A stretch of DNA of 64,000 nucleotides from Bactrocera neohumeralis (Eukaryota > Arthropoda > Insecta > Diptera > Tephritidae): the NCBI RefSeq assembly GCF_024586455.1, contig NC_065920.1, positions 12,982,144-13,046,143 on the forward strand, in the 5' to 3' direction. This document shows positions 11,560 through 24,872 of the stretch, piece by piece. Every line of letters begins with the position of its first letter. Within the stretch, counting starts at the first letter, position 1. The position numbers and the translations under genes were made by a program. Below the pieces are notes generated by a model that worked only from the letters and a program-made list of their open reading frames with translations, had not been told where the DNA came from and did not search any database.

Positions 11560-12645
11560 GTTTAAATCAATCACCTGATTTATTAAAATGACTGCTGGAT
11601 AAAGCTTAGTTATTCACCAAATGGGAGCATAACAGAACTAATGACAGCTTAAGTACGACCGCCTGCGGTTTTACGCCTCCCTTTAACCTTCTTTTTTCAC
11701 CTTCTGAGTGACGGAATTATTTTTTAATGCCTCATAGCTGCTTAAAAAACTAATACCTAACAATAGCATTTTAATTTTACATCCATGCGAAACTTAATCA
11801 TATTTATACATTTCATATATCATAAATGATATCACTTATGATCCAAAAAAGTATAAAAGCAATTAAATAAGACTTCAAAAACTTCGCGACGCAGGCATGT
11901 TCCCCTTCGTTTCTGATTGCCGGCGGTGTCATTAGCCAACTCGAGCGTGATTTCTTTGTAACTGTCTACAATTCGCACACACATTAGTTTTGATTGTCAT
12001 ATAGATATGTGCATATATTGCAAACATTAATAAAACCAGCAGTTAGCACGTAATGTTTGTCGGTATTTGCGTATTCACATTTGTAAACGAACATTACATT
12101 TTAAATAGCTTGTGTAGAAGCGAAGAAGCAACCCTGCAGTGAAATACAGTAACTGCCTTGGCACTATTATGAACCAAAATCCCAACTGGGGAGCCGACAA
12201 AAATTTGTTCATGGGGACTACTATTAAGGTTAATAAGTCGTATACTAAAAATCCGCTAGATGACGCCGGTATCGAATTATCATCTTATTTCATATTTAGA
12301 ATGGTCTGGCATAGCTTTATTGGAAGTCAAAACTATATTGTGTTTCATATTATTAAAAATATGTTTTATGACGAAACTGCTGGCAACCTAAAATCCCAGA
12401 CTGGTCAGAAAAATACCAATAAATGGTTGAAATGTGCACAGAAAATAACGGGAATCAGAATTTAAAATTTCGGGGGTTTAGAGAGATCAATTGTCAAAAC
12501 TTTCATACACATGTCTCTGAACTACTATACAATTTTCAACTGTATTCATTGGAGCATGGAGCCATGTGTAGATGGGAGTTCTCTGAGAGTATTTCACTTG
12601 GGAGTGGCCAAAAATTATTATTTTACATATGGCCCAAGTAGCTAA
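11560..12645. other. Intergenic, no recognised feature
   Basis: Contains a 108-codon ORF (12139-12465) with no recognised domain, possibly repeat-derived. Nothing else is supportable. Confidence 0.35.
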
Positions 12646-12649
12646 CGAC

Positions 12650-13345
12650 TTCCGGTCTTAGACCAAATATCCTTTGGGTAGCCCAAAAACTGTTTGGACC
12701 TTATCAGTGTGGCTTGAGGACAGGAAAATCAACAACTGACAAGATATTCACCATACGCCAAATCTTGGAAAAGACCGGTGAAAAGAGGAGAGCTGCTTTA
12801 GACAGCACGAAAAAGAGCTGCCTATATACCGCGATGTCTGAATTTGGTATGCCTGCAAAACTAATACGGCTATGTAAACTGATTGGCCTCAACAACCGCG
12901 CAGTTAGTTCTGCTTTCTCCAGATGAAACATCTCCTGACATCAAACAAACAGTCGTCGCACTCGCGACAGTCATAACTTCGAGGCCGTAGATAATTTCGT
13001 CCATCTTGGAACCAGAATTATCACCAAAAACAACGTCGGACTCGAAATCCAACGCAGAAAAACTCTCACCAATAGGTACTAAGACGGTTCTGCTAAAGAT
13101 TTATAGTTCTTTGCGCATTGGCAACAACTCATCATGAACTAGTGGCTACGCTGGTTAGGTCATGTCGTCCGAATGGATGAAAACACTCCAGCTCTGAGAA
13201 TATTCGACGCAGTACCCGCCGCAGAGTAACACCTCCAATCGGCGACAAGCAGCGATGAAGAAGAACGATTGGCGAGCAGGTATAAACTCGGCTTTAACCG
13301 CGTAAGCGGTGTCTACGTCAATAAAGAAGAAGAAGAAACGAAAAT
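12650..13345 (+). mobile_element. LINE-type retrotransposon fragment (reverse transcriptase, 3' end)
   Basis: Broken RT frame: QCGLRTGKSTTDKIFTIRQI and SEFGMPAKLIRLCKL. It continues through a region equivalent to FVHLGTRI and the tail LRWLGHVVRMDENTPALR. The 3' end is CGCGTAAGCGGTGTCTACG followed by AATAAAGAAGAAGAAG. Large internal deletions and stops. The same tail is seen at 19740 and 47665, and reversed at 44070. Confidence 0.8.
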
Positions 13346-15385
13346 TCCAGTAATTTTTTTTAACTAACACTTTGTCGAACCGAAAGCTCTAGTTGCCAAT
13401 TAGTATTTTTGCGACCAGTTCGATTAAGATCAGGCAACTCTACGTAGCAGCTAATATTTTTCTTTGCTAGGCCAACTTATGGCTGCGGGAAAGTTACGAC
13501 TACATACATACAAAAATAGGTATGTAGTTATCACGTGATAATGTGAATGTAATTCCAACGCAATTACGAATATTGAAAAGCGAAAATAGCTGCAAGGATA
13601 TTGCCATCTCTCTGATTTTATATAAAAAAACCTTTGCATTTTTTACAGTTTCATAGTGCAGTAAGGGCCTTTTGTTCGCCTATAAGAAAGACAATAATGT
13701 CAGCGATTCGCTTCGAGGTATTTTTCAATTTTAATTTTTAATATATTGAGCAGCATATAAGACAATGGTGTCAAGGGTCTTCGGAGATAATATTAAAAAA
13801 ACGTAAATTACAGGCACGTAGATCGCAACTGTTGCCTAAATATAGGTCGCAAATGACGCAGACTTATTAACTTATAGATATGTTCTTGCATATATAAATC
13901 TTACTTAGTTATCCCAGTTTAAACCCTGAAGTATTAAGATAGCTTATGGATGGTAAGGACCAAATAACGAATCCTACCAGATTTCCACCTCGAAACTCTC
14001 AAGTCATCTGCTATGAAAGACATACGAGTATGCTTACTTTGCCACGAATCCGAAATTTCTTGAAGCAACTGTGAAATGCCCAACTTCTGGTAGCGAATAA
14101 CGGTATCATCTTTGTTGCTGCTGATATTGCTATTTTCATCGTTGCCGCTGATTTCCATTGCTCTCGGCGATGTTGCTGTAAATTGTGTTGTAAGCAGACA
14201 ACTCGACAGACAGACACGCCGCCAAGTCGACGCACACACCCACACGCACATGTGCGAAATGCTTGCTCAACGTGTGCTTTGCATACGAATACCCGTGCAC
14301 CGAAGCATAAGCACGTGCGCGAAATTGTCGGAAACTTCAAGAAAAGCAATGCGAAACGCGTTGAAAAGTCAGCGCCTCATCAAATTACATTTGCACACAC
14401 ATATGCAAATATTTTGTGTATACAGCGCACACGTACATACATACATACGTCTTCATGTAGGTTGAATAAAGTTAAGTAAAAATGGGAAAATATGGCAAAT
14501 CTGCAATAACCGCATGCGGTATAATTTAAGGAGTATAAAAGAGAAGGGTTGTCTTAAGCTAGTTTAAGTAACTACGAAGATAGGTGCATTTAAATTATTG
14601 CATTTAAAAATTTAAGAACCAAAAAGGGGCCTGTACAGCCTTCCGTAGTAAAATTGTGTCTTCTAGCTTGCAGGCGCATATTTAGCCAAATTGTAGGCAA
14701 TGTAAAAAATTTAGTTAAATGTGGCCTACATTTAGGCTGATTGAAAATTATGAATAATATTTTGCTTTGTTAATTGTAATTTCTTTATAAAAGTAAAGTA
14801 TTTCTAAAGTAAATTCTTCGCTTTATTTTCCCTTTTTGTATAATGAAAAAGCATATTATATGTCCTACATATGTTTAGAAAATATTGATGAAAACACTTA
14901 ATCGAAAACTGAAAAACTCAAGAATACCAGTATTTGAAACTATTTTTGGTTTAAGAAATATGAGGAATCTGTCCTGTATCTCAATCCGCAGTAAATTTTG
15001 GTAGCTTTTAGAGAATAAAGAATTTCATATATATTAATAATATTGACTAAAATTCGTCTTATTGTAGGCAATGCATATGTATGAGTTGAAAGTGCCTTAC
15101 ATTTAAGCTGATTTCAAATTTTCAATAACATTTATATTTGATTATTGTAAATTTGAAAAATATTCTTATGTTATTAATTACAAGCGCACTTTATTGAAGG
15201 CAATAAAGAAAAATCAATGAAATGTAGCCTACATTTGGGCTGATTTTTTATTTTATACAATACTTCGCTGCGATATTTGTAAATTCTTTATAGAAGTAAA
15301 GTATACCAAAACCAAATTCTACGCTTTAGTTTTTTACAATGAAAAAAGGTAATAATAGTTATTTATTTTCAGAAAAAAAATTGAT
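13346..15385. other. Intergenic with a CA-rich, GC-higher patch at 14.1-14.5 kb
   Basis: 14100-14470 is richer in GC and in ACACAC/CGCACA runs than its surroundings and has overlapping ORFs in several frames, as low-complexity DNA does. Near 14.7, 15.1 and 15.2 kb a short motif (TAGCCTACATTTGGGCTGATT-like) recurs about three times, suggesting a degraded local repeat. No gene seen. Confidence 0.4.
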
Positions 15386-15389
15386 TTCT

Positions 15390-15960
15390 GTTTCAAGAAG
15401 GATTAGTGCTGATGACATTAAAATGGGCAGGGACGGAAGTATACTTCCAGGATATTGTTATCTTTTTCTCCATCCGTTTATCAAACTCAGCTAGCATCTT
15501 CCAAGCGGAAGTATACGTACTAGGCATATAGAATGCTTGTTGAGTTCTGCTGGATAACTGCGGGAGGATACAGATAGCTACCATATACACAGATATACAG
15601 ACAGTATTGTTAGCCTTGTCGTCGCTAAATATAAACTCCAGCATGGTCAAAGAATGTAGAAAGGTTTCACCTCACTAAAACTCCACTTATCCATAATTTA
15701 AGTTCCCGATCCAGCAGCCTGTTTAGACTAGAGTCTGAGACGGAGACAACACCGTGCTCGCTAGAAATGATAAAGAGGCATCTAATTGCGCAAATTGAAC
15801 AAATTGCTCGAAGCAGATGGAGATCTGCAACCAAATGCAAGATAACGAAACAGATATGGCGATAATATGGCAAGACAAGAGCTAAGAGGTCTATGAAAAG
15901 TATATATAGACTTATAGCTGCCATAACGAAGCATTGGCCATAGGAGAATCTGCGCTTAAA
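15390..15960 (+). mobile_element. LINE fragment with RNase H-like remnant
   Basis: The plus strand reads IYTDIQTVLLALSSLNI followed by VKECRKV. This fits the RNase H segment IYTDSQAALKAL...VKEC of I/Jockey-type LINE ORF2 proteins. Stops interrupt the rest. No intact ORF. Confidence 0.5.
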
Positions 15961-15999
15961 ACGGAAATGCCTCTTAACATTATTTGACGCAGCTGCAAA

Positions 16000-17042
16000 C
16001 TCAAAGGGAGTATCGAAATGATTCTATACTTCCACTGCTTGTGCTCAGCTCTATCGCAACCCCGATGTAGAAGTCATGAAATCCATCAGGTTCAACATGA
16101 ATGTCTATCTACAACTATAACTGCTACAAGTAGTTTCGTTGAGGGCACCAAATGGTTTGAACACAGCAATGAAACACTGAAGCAATATATAAAGGTCTTA
16201 CGAAGAGTGAATCACAATGACCGAAGAGGCTGCCATCTTACCTATCTACCTTATAAACGAAGCAGAAGTCTCGGGAAAGCATTTTTGGAATACTCTGAAA
16301 GAAAAACTGAATGTTTTTCAATTGCCAATAAGACAAAGACCGCACGAAGTAATGAAAATATTGCTGCCGTTCAGCCAAGTGTTGCTGGAGACCGCAATTT
16401 GTCGTTTCCAAGACGTTCTCAAGAATCGGGATTGTCTCAAACCACAACCAGCGGATTTTAAGATATGATTTGAACTTGCATCTGCATAAAATTATTCTCG
16501 CTGAAGAACTGACGTCATTGGACCAACGTAAGCGTAGTGAATCTGCTGATCTTGCCTTGAAACAACTTGAAAGAGAATAACGATTTGTTTTTAAGTGATA
16601 TTCTCCGATGAGGCTCACTTTGATCTGAGTGGTGCGCTCAATGAACAAAACGATTCTGGTGTGAAGAAAATCCACAAAATATTCATGAACAACCATTACA
16701 TTCACCTACATATATTGACAGTTTGATGTGGTTTTTCATCCGGTGGCATCAGCATTTCGTACTTCATTTGAACGAAATACGTTAATGGCAACAAAGAGCG
16801 GTATAGATCGATGATAATCAACTTTTTATGGCCGCAATTGGAAGTTGTTGATCTTGACAAAATCTGGTACCAACAAGACGGGCTTATGTGCCACACAACA
16901 TGTGCAACAACATTTGAATTTTTTATCAAATAGTTTTAAAGAATTCATATCACTCTTATTGGAGAACCCGTATGTTAAGAGACGAACCTACTGTGATCCA
17001 CTTGCTGACCGTCAATATGGTCTTTATACATTTCTAGCCTAA
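16000..17042 (+). mobile_element. Tc3-like DDE transposon relic
   Basis: Plus-strand pieces include LAEELTSLDQRKR, FSDEAHFDLSGALNEQN (catalytic Asp region), CGFSSGGISISYF, and WYQQDGLMCHTTCATTFEF (equivalent of WFQQDGATCHTA). Frameshifts and stops throughout. It belongs to the same broad family as the relics at 10.7, 25.6-26.2 (minus) and 45.3 kb. The left part, 16000-16330, is less certain. Confidence 0.7.
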
Positions 17043-17045
17043 ATT

Positions 17046-18470
17046 CAGGCAAATATTAACAGCGAATCACATGCCTTAGTTGTTGTTATTGTTGTTTGGC
17101 ATTATGCATAAAAATATTTACCTAAAAACCTACAAAATTAACGACGAAACAATTTTAATCTCATTTAAAGTGGCACAAAATGAAAATTGCAAAAATTATA
17201 TACATATACACACACCTACAAATGTGCATAAGTCTGTGTGCGGAATAACGGAATAGTAGGTTGCGGCAGAAATATCAAAAATAATTAGCTGGTACAAAAG
17301 TGCAAATGCCAACAATTAACAGTGGCAACACCATTGTCGACACACTGCCACTAAAGTAAAAAAATAACAACAACAACAACAACAACAAAACTAATTGACC
17401 GCAATTACAAGCAAGCGTTGGTCAGCGGCACACAGCAGTTATGCGACATTATTAATGTCGCCGAAGAACAACAATAACCACAGCAACCGCAACAAAGGGT
17501 CTTTCGGTTGGAAAAACAATGCGAAAGGCACACAGAAGAAACCACGAAAAAATTAGACGCCAATGGGGGATGATAAAAAATTTAAAGAAATCGCAATGAA
17601 ATAAGTAAAAAACAGAAAACTTGCAGCGGTTGTATGATTGTGTGCGTGTGTGTGTGCATTTCGGTTTACTCTGGCAAAGATACGCTTGTGCCACATTAAA
17701 TTTGCCTGCGGCCACACATTTGTTGCACGTCTCTCTGCAACGCTTGCCAACGCCTCTGTTTTTTCCATTTTGTTGTTGTTGTTATTGTGCCTCATTCTTG
17801 TTAACACCGTTTTTGCAGCATGGCATTAAATGGCCGCACGCTGGCAACACCAAGTTGCAACACCCACGAATGCACTCGCCGCGCTGCTTGAGTTTAGCGC
17901 TCTGTCAACCGTTACTTTCGCCTATTTTCGGCGCTTTCCTTTTGCCTGCTGCTCTTAATAGTGCAATAAAGTACAATAACAACTTAACGGGCTTGTTAAA
18001 CGTTTTAAGCAGCATTTCAACACATTTCGAAACAATTCAGTCGCTTTCCGCTCCCCTCAGCCACAGCTGCGCTGCGTTGCCGCACCGAAGCCAGCAAAGC
18101 TCATTATGCTCTAGCCAAAAGATAAGCAAAAGAAGAATTTGGTACAGCAAATAATAATGACTTAGAAAGCATGAAATAAGTGTCAGTGCGAAAAGAAAGC
18201 GCAAGCGAAAGACAAGAAAATGACAGCAAAAGCACTCGAAGCGTTGTGGCATGAAAACCTCATTAGAAAGTGACCGATCGATGGGGCTGCGAAATGCAGT
18301 ACGAGTATTTTTCTTTGTTTTTGTTGTAATGTAGAGTGAAATATACTTAGCTATTGCTGCTATAATTAGGAAAACTGCTCTTATAAATAATAAAAAAAAG
18401 TGTAAAATAAGTCCGCAAGATCGAAGATCGCCTGCTAACCCCTTATGATCCTGATATTCCTTCGAGCGTA
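17046..18470. other. Intergenic, low-complexity; CAA microsatellite
   Basis: An (AAC)n run lies at 17366-17390. A TTGTTGTTGTTATT run lies near 17770. A 177-codon plus-strand ORF (17621-18154) is compositionally biased, has overlapping ORFs on both strands and no domain, and is treated as chance. No gene is supported. Confidence 0.4.
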
Positions 18471-18475
18471 TATTA

Positions 18476-19078
18476 CAGGGTTTGTCCGGAAAGTTATAGG
18501 AGTGATTTTCTTCCTCCTGACTGTACTTCGGAGCGTACGGGCACTGACTGTATTGGGTAGAGGGCGTTCCTAGCTATCGAACAAGCGGCAGGTCAGTTGT
18601 CTCCAAACACCTGGAGAGTCAGGACAAACATTTTAGCGCGACGTGTTTCGGTGAGTGGTGCAAGCCGAAAATGCAGCGTTGGTTAGAGCAGAGGTACGCG
18701 ATTAAATTCTCTGTGAAACTCGGTAAATCTGCAACAGAGACAATCTTCCGAGTGGCACACACAGGCGTCTCCTCTCCCAAAAAAGAGAAGAATCAACAAA
18801 TCCAAAGTGAAAATGATGCTCATTGTCTTTTTTGACATCAAAGACATCGTCCACCATGAATTTGTTCCTCCTGGACAAACCGTCAAAGCCAAGTTTTACG
18901 TGGAAGTCCTCAAGAGACTCAAACAAAGGGCCAATCGGGTTCGACAAGACATCGCAGCCGATTGGAAGGTGCACCACAACAACGCCCCGGCGCACATCAC
19001 TTTTCTTGTGAACAGCTACCTAACCAAGGCCGGCATCCCAACCCTTCCGCAGCCTCAACATCGCAGATAAAGTTTTAT
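18476..19078 (+). mobile_element. Internally deleted mariner-type transposon, copy 1
   Basis: Left end CAGGGTTTGTCCGGAAAGT. The transposase N-terminus reads RYAIKFSVKLGKSATETIF. It jumps by deletion to SPKKEK, then continues one frame over as MLIVFFDIKDIVHHEF, PPGQTVKAKFYVEVLKRLK and IAADWKVHHNNAPAHITFLV, ending at TLPQPQH. HHDNAPAHT is the usual catalytic motif; here it is HHNNAPAHI, so the catalytic Asp is replaced by Asn. The 3' end is missing and LINE sequence follows. Related to the reverse copy at 34.8-35.6 kb. Confidence 0.8.
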
Positions 19079-19094
19079 CGAGCGTATTGTATGA

Positions 19095-19760
19095 AAAATT
19101 AAAGCCCAGCTTATCAGTGTGGCTCTAGGCCTGGAAAACAACAATTGACCAGATATTTGCCATACGCCAATTCTTAAAAAATACCCATGAAAAGAGAATT
19201 GACTGGCACCACCACTTTATCGGTTTCAAAGCTGCTTTTGACAGCATGAAAAGGAGCTGCTTTTATGCCGCGATGCCTGAATTTGGTATCCTTGCAAAAC
19301 TGATACGGTAGTGTAAACTGACGTTAAGCAATACCCAAAGCTTCGTCAGGATCGGGAAGTATCTTTCCGAGCCCTTCGATACCAAACGAGGTTTCAGACA
19401 CTCCCTTTCATGGGACTTCTGCAATCTACTCTTGGAAAAAATAATTCGTAGTATTAACAGCAACAACAATAACTATATTGAAATCCAATGCAGAATTGCA
19501 AAGAGGATCTGCTTTGGACTGAGTAGGCAATTGAGAACTAAAGTTCTCGGCTGCGCTGGCTAGGTCATGTTATCCGGATGGAAGAGAGGAAGAGTAAGAC
19601 CTCCTCTCCGTTGGAGAGATCAGGTGGAGAGGACCTGACTTCGCTTGGAATCTCAAACTGGCGCCAAGCAACGAAATGGAAGAACGATTGGCGCGCTGTT
19701 GCAAACTCGGCTATAACCATGTAAGCGGTGCCTATGCTAATAAAGAAGAAGAACCGGAGC
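19095..19760 (+). mobile_element. LINE-type retrotransposon fragment
   Basis: Starts with a segment corresponding to YQCGSRPGK, then remnants of the same RT family as at 12.65 kb (FGILAKLIR, a segment near VGKYLSEPFDT, LSRQLRTK). It ends with AACCATGTAAGCGGTGCCTATGC then AATAAAGAAGAAG. Multiple stops and deletions. It abuts the truncated mariner to the left. Confidence 0.75.
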
Positions 19761-19854
19761 GGGCGAATTTTTGCCAGGTCAAAAGCTGACAACTTTCTAT
19801 TCTATTTGAGAATTTTCTCTACAAGTACAGAAACAACAGACACCTTCTAAATAC

Positions 19855-20372
19855 TGAATAGGGTATATTCAGTTTGTTAAGACGTTTGTAACGTCCGAAG
19901 GAAAAGTCATAGTCCCTATAAAATATAAATAGAAATGAGCAATATGATGAGCTGATTCGTTTTAGCCATTTCCGTCCGTCTCTTTGTAAACATGTTTAAT
20001 ATACGCGAGATATTCTCTGAAGTTTGGAGATATTGAGCTAAAATTTTGCACACGTCCTTTTCTTCCCAAGAAGCCGCTCATTTATCGGAACTACCGATGT
20101 CGCACTACTATAGGTTATAGCTGCCATGAAAACTATATAATAGGAAACAAATGCTTTCATGGATAACTTTTTTGTTTGACGAGATATCTTCACCAAATAT
20201 GGCAGGAACTATTGCCCAAGTCTACTCAGGCGAAAACTCCGAAGTAAGTGTTCAGATCAAATCATATAGTTGCCATACAAACTCAGCGATCATAATCAAA
20301 TCTTGTAAAGAACCTGTTTTATTTCTGAATGGTTTTACAGCTTCGGAGTAGCCGAAGTTAACGTTTTTTCTA
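19855..20372 (+). mobile_element. Dispersed repeat family A, copy 2
   Basis: Shows the same order of internal motifs as copy 1 (GATCAG-like, CATTTCCGTCCGTCTCT, GAAGCCGCTCATTTATCGGA, TATAGCTGCCAT). It ends in the hairpin CTTCGGAGTAGCCGAAG then TTAACGTTTTTTC. No coding capacity; a 66-codon ORF inside is chance. Confidence 0.75.
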
Positions 20373-21710
20373 GTTTTTATTTCAAATTTACTTATACGAT
20401 TTGCCATTGCCATCTTATACTTCAAGTTTGGAACTAATCATGCCTATATATATACTAAAATATAAAGATATGTACATTTAAATTGACCCATACATGTTTT
20501 TATTTAAATACTAAGAATATATGCAAATATTTCAGACATATTTGTGGTTTTCCAAGAAATCTAATAATGGTCATTGCCAAAACCAAACCGGAAAATTAGA
20601 ATCACACACACACAGGCAGATTTAATTGCATTCGTAAAATAGTTTTACAAAGAATTTAGTAAACACAGCATTAAATTCATTTGAATATGTACAGGATAAA
20701 TAGAAATACAAGTATATATGTATATACATATGTACAAGTATGTAGGTTTAGATATGTTTATCTATATGCAAGTGAGAAAGTCAGAGGCTTACTCACAAGT
20801 TTTAGAGATCCTAAAGAAACTTGCAAAATGTATACTAATGGATATGGTCAGATATAAAATAGGCAATATTACCAATTTGTAAAAAATTTATATATATAAT
20901 ATAGCAATGGACTTTATAAGTGCCCTTTAAAAGCTGGCAAAATCCACTTCCTGATATATAGTACATATGTATGACATGGTCAAAAATATGGTTCTTCGTT
21001 CCGGTTGACCTTATATGGCTATCAAATTTATACACGCTTCTTTCAAAAGTTAAAGCTAACTAAAAATCTTATGGATTTAATTCTAGTAGCGCCATTTATA
21101 TGTCAACCCGGGGACTTTTCAATTTACCTGTTTTATTACTTAATGAAAAATATAGATTAATAAATTTGTATAGCCAGCTCTTAGTATAGTAGTGTGCGCT
21201 AGTGTTAATGGAATTTGATTCGTAACAATATATATAAAAAAATGTATATATATAGTAAAAAAGTAAATATTTTCCGCTAAACTTCTCCCCAACTCTACAC
21301 GCCTCTGACTTGCGTAAAATCAGCATAAATCAAAGATAATTTCATCTGTAGCCAGAATGCGGAATTTAAAGAGAATTTTAAAGAGAATTTAACATTCGTT
21401 CAAGTATGTATTTGATTAACTGAAATTCTTGCAATTCCACAAATTAAACTCTCCGAAATTTAAACTTCAGTAGTAAGTATTTTAATTTATTGGTAATTCA
21501 AAGGGAAACTATTCGGCAATAATTGGTAATTGTAAAATATTCTTAAATTGCTAATAATATACTCGTAAATATGTTTCATGGTGAAAGGCATACAAAAGCT
21601 CGTACATACCTGAGACTTCACTGCTGAGCGATCTGTAATGAAAGAAAGCAAACACATGAATATAATATATATATGTGTATGTAAATATGTAGAAGAAAAA
21701 AGCATTTTTA
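20373..21710. other. AT-rich intergenic, TATG/TACA-rich microsatellite-like patches
   Basis: Short alternating purine-pyrimidine runs (for example GTATATATGTATATACATATG near 20710) and no recognised gene or large repeat. Confidence 0.4.
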
Positions 21711-22875
21711 ACAAATAAGGAAGGGTTAAGTTCGGGGAAAACTAATATTTCATATTTCTGCAACTAGCCAGTATCAAAGTTAGAGAATACCCTTCAAGTG
21801 CATAAAGTTTGTTAGTTATGTACATGAGATTCAGGGCAAAATTGCACCTGGTCTTATCCATTTTAGGTACAACGAAAGAACGTACCGTTATTAGAAATAT
21901 ACACTCTTCAATTTCTATAAAATAACTTCTACATTTACCGATATATGTGATATAAAGTCAACTGGAAATTCGAAAATTTTTTTATTAGGTATATGGGTGC
22001 TAATTGACCCGATTCAATCCATTTTTTACACAAGATCGTATTATTATCAAAGAAAAAATTTTGCCCGAATTTCGATAACATACATATCACACAAATATAC
22101 CGATATTTTCGGCAAAAAGTCAGTCATATGCACTGGGTTTCATACATTCGGCTTGAGCAGTTATTGTGCAATTTTGGCAATTTTTAGACTCGAGATGACT
22201 TACCGCAAAGACGCTATTTGTGCAAAGTTTTATCCAAATAGCTTTTTTTGGTGCTTGATTTGTGTAGTGGAAAGTGAAAGAACCATATGGAATTTAAAAT
22301 TGTGCTGTATGGTAACCACGCCTAGTTCTAGTCCGATGGCGCCCATTTTCAGAATGTAATGTGGATTTGTCAGGATAATATTATGTACTGAATTTGGTTG
22401 AAATTGGTCGAGTAGATCCGGAGATATGTTATTTCACCTAACTGTGGGCGGTGTAACGGCCATCGTCCAATTTTGATCTCAGCTTCTATAAAGCCTTCTT
22501 TTATCATTCTGATTGAAAAAATTAAAGTCTCTGGCGCATTTAGTTATTGATTCATCCCGCTTTAAGTATTTCTTAACAATACTGTTATACGGGGAGTGAG
22601 CGGGGTTATCAACAGATTTCATAGTTTTTCACACTGTCGAGTAGGGGTTCTTATAGGATTTGTCCTTAGCGAATTTAGGAGATATGTACACTAAACTTCT
22701 TAGATGGCGGGGCCACGTCTATTTTTTCAAAAATTACTACGATCTCCTGTAACAAATTTCAACTATACGAACCTGCCCTCACTTTTCTTGCTAAGGAACC
22801 CGTGTACCAAGTTTCGTTAAGATACCTTAATTTTTACTCAAGTTATCGCTTGCACGAACGGATGGACAGACGGGC
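21711..22875 (+). mobile_element. Dispersed repeat family C
   Basis: Begins TAAGGAAGGGTTAAGTTCGG and runs through non-coding sequence with the recurring phrases ACCGATATTTTCGGC and TACCAAGTTTCGTTAAGATA. It ends near GCTTGCACGAACGGATGGACAGAC, a composition common to one dispersed family of fly repeats. A fragment of the same start is at 34.64 kb. A 120-codon ORF inside (21997-22359) is probably incidental. Confidence 0.55.
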
Positions 22876-23690
22876 CGGCGAACAGACGGCTTTCAAAGAC
22901 GGTCGAGAAATTGTTGAAGACATGCTAGACGACCTTCGACCTCTTCAACTGATGAAAGTATTATTAAAATCGTCAGGAAAATGTTAGAGAAGTGGCAAGA
23001 GAGCTCGACATCTCTGGCGAGTCCGTTTGTATTTGATGTATATTTGGGTATGAAACGCGTTCTTGCTCAACTCGTCCAGATAAAGCTGAATTTTTTCAAA
23101 AAGGGTACCGTAAACAAATCCCTTTGGACATGTTCGATCGTGCGAATTCCGATTACACATTCATGGAGAGTATTATAACTGCCGATGCGACATGGGTTTT
23201 TCAATTTGACATGCAAACAAGCCAACAAACATCGGAATGGAAGAAAACACAAGCAAAAGAAAAAAAAATAATCAAGGTGATGCTCATTGTTTTTTCGATA
23301 TTCCTGATTTGTTGCATCATGACTTTGTTCCGGATAGCAGACGATCAATAAGTTGTTTTATTTGGCCGTATTGAGATGTTTGCGTGAGAACATCCATCGA
23401 AAACGGCTCTGTATGATTTTTTCTTATTCCCCAATCTGAAAAGTGCCGCTCTGTGGAACCCATTTTAAGTCGATCGAAGAGTTAAAACATAATTCGCCGA
23501 AGGAACTGAAGACCATACCAAAAAGGACTTATGAAAAGTGTTTCGAGGACTGGAAAACCGTTATCACAAGTGTATTACATCTGGTGGAGATCACTTTAAA
23601 TATAATAATAATAATAATTAAATATTTTGTCTTTCATTTACAAAGTCCGGGTACTTTTTGGTCACAATGTAAACATAAAACAATATTTTT
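22876..23690 (+). mobile_element. Mariner-like transposon relic
   Basis: A frame-shifted transposase can be read in order: FKDGRE, LGMKRVLAQLVQIKLNFF, ITADATWVFQFDMQT (equivalent of ITGDESWVYGYD), EWKKTQAK, IKVMLIVFSIF, HHDFVP, then a tail with FLFPNLKS, FEDWKNRYHKCI and GGDHF. The end CAAAGTCCGGGTACTTTTTGGTCA looks like an element terminus. About 800 bp, with an internal deletion of the region around the second catalytic residue. Inactive. Confidence 0.75.
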
Positions 23691-23759
23691 TGATGTGCAA
23701 CATATTGCAACTGTTCTTGAAACTGTATTTCTTCAATCTTGCAAATCACCAGACTAAGT

Positions 23760-24350
23760 TATGTGTTTACCCAGCAAATGGATACATGTTTACATAACAA
23801 TTGTACTATCTCTGGCTAAGCACACAGTTAACTACATACTTAGCTACTCTTGGCAGGGTAAGCATGCAAAATTGCATTTAATTTATTACAGCAATCAGAC
23901 AGTTTGTTAACGTAATTCAGTTGCAAATCATAATTATAAATTTCGCTTCAGTTGCTGGCACGTAAAGGTCTACCTACATATTTACCTGAAGCATAATAAT
24001 GTGACTTTGTACCGTTAGAATGAAGTAGTCACATGTGTATGTCAGTATATGAATGTTGTTGTTACTGACATCTGATCATCGTTGCTATACATTAATAGAT
24101 AACCTTCCAGCTGTGAGCTCTCCCTGGCTAATTCTGTATTCACATATGGACGGAGCCAATTTACAGTAATGGAGATTAAGAATGGCTGGTAATGTGTTTA
24201 TTATTATGATGGAAAATGGTATTTGATAATACTTGCAGAATGCAACGAAGAAAGACAAACGAGCCGAAAAAATAGTTATATTTTCTAAAAACCACTGATT
24301 TTGGGTATTGCCTAAACCATCTCATCAAATTAATTATAAAAGGAGAGCTA
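23760..24350. other. Intergenic, nothing recognised
   Basis: No domain-bearing ORF, RNA gene or clear repeat. Confidence 0.35.
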
Positions 24351-24355
24351 TATTT

Positions 24356-24872
24356 TTATAACCTGAACAGTTTATATTAACTTTTTCACGAAGTTTGTAA
24401 CACTCAAAAGGAAGCGTCGGAGACCCTATAAAGTATATACTATATATAAATGATCAGTATGTTGAGCTGAGTCGATTTAGTCATGTCCGTCTGTCTGTAT
24501 ATATACGAACTAGTCCTTCAGTTTTTAAGATATCGTTTTGAAATTTTGCCAACATTGCTTTCTCTTCAAGAAGCTGCTTAGTTGTCGGAACTGCCGACAT
24601 CGGAACACTATAACATATAGCTGCCATACAAACTGAACGATCGTAATCAAGTTTTTGTATGGAAAACTTTTGCATTTGACAATGTATCTCCACAAAATTT
24701 GGTATGGATTATTTTCTAAGGCAACAATGTAATCTTCGAAAAATTTGTTCAGATCGGATTACTATAGCATATAGCTTCCATACAAACTGAACACATAGTT
24801 ACTAAAAGAAATGCACTTGTGAAGGGTATATTAGCTTCGGTGCAGCCGAAGTGAACGTTTTTTCTTGTTTTG
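24356..24872 (+). mobile_element. Dispersed repeat family A, copy 3
   Basis: Complete-looking copy: head TAACCTGAACAG, internal GTCCGTCTGTCTGTATATAT and CACTATAACATATAGCTGCC, tail hairpin CTTCGGTGCAGCCGAAG then TGAACGTTTTTTCTTGTTTT. Confidence 0.78.

Noticed and set aside
17621..18154. 177-codon plus-strand ORF
   Set aside because: Leu/Ser/Cys-rich, overlapped by ORFs in other frames and strands, in low-complexity DNA; no splice or domain support.
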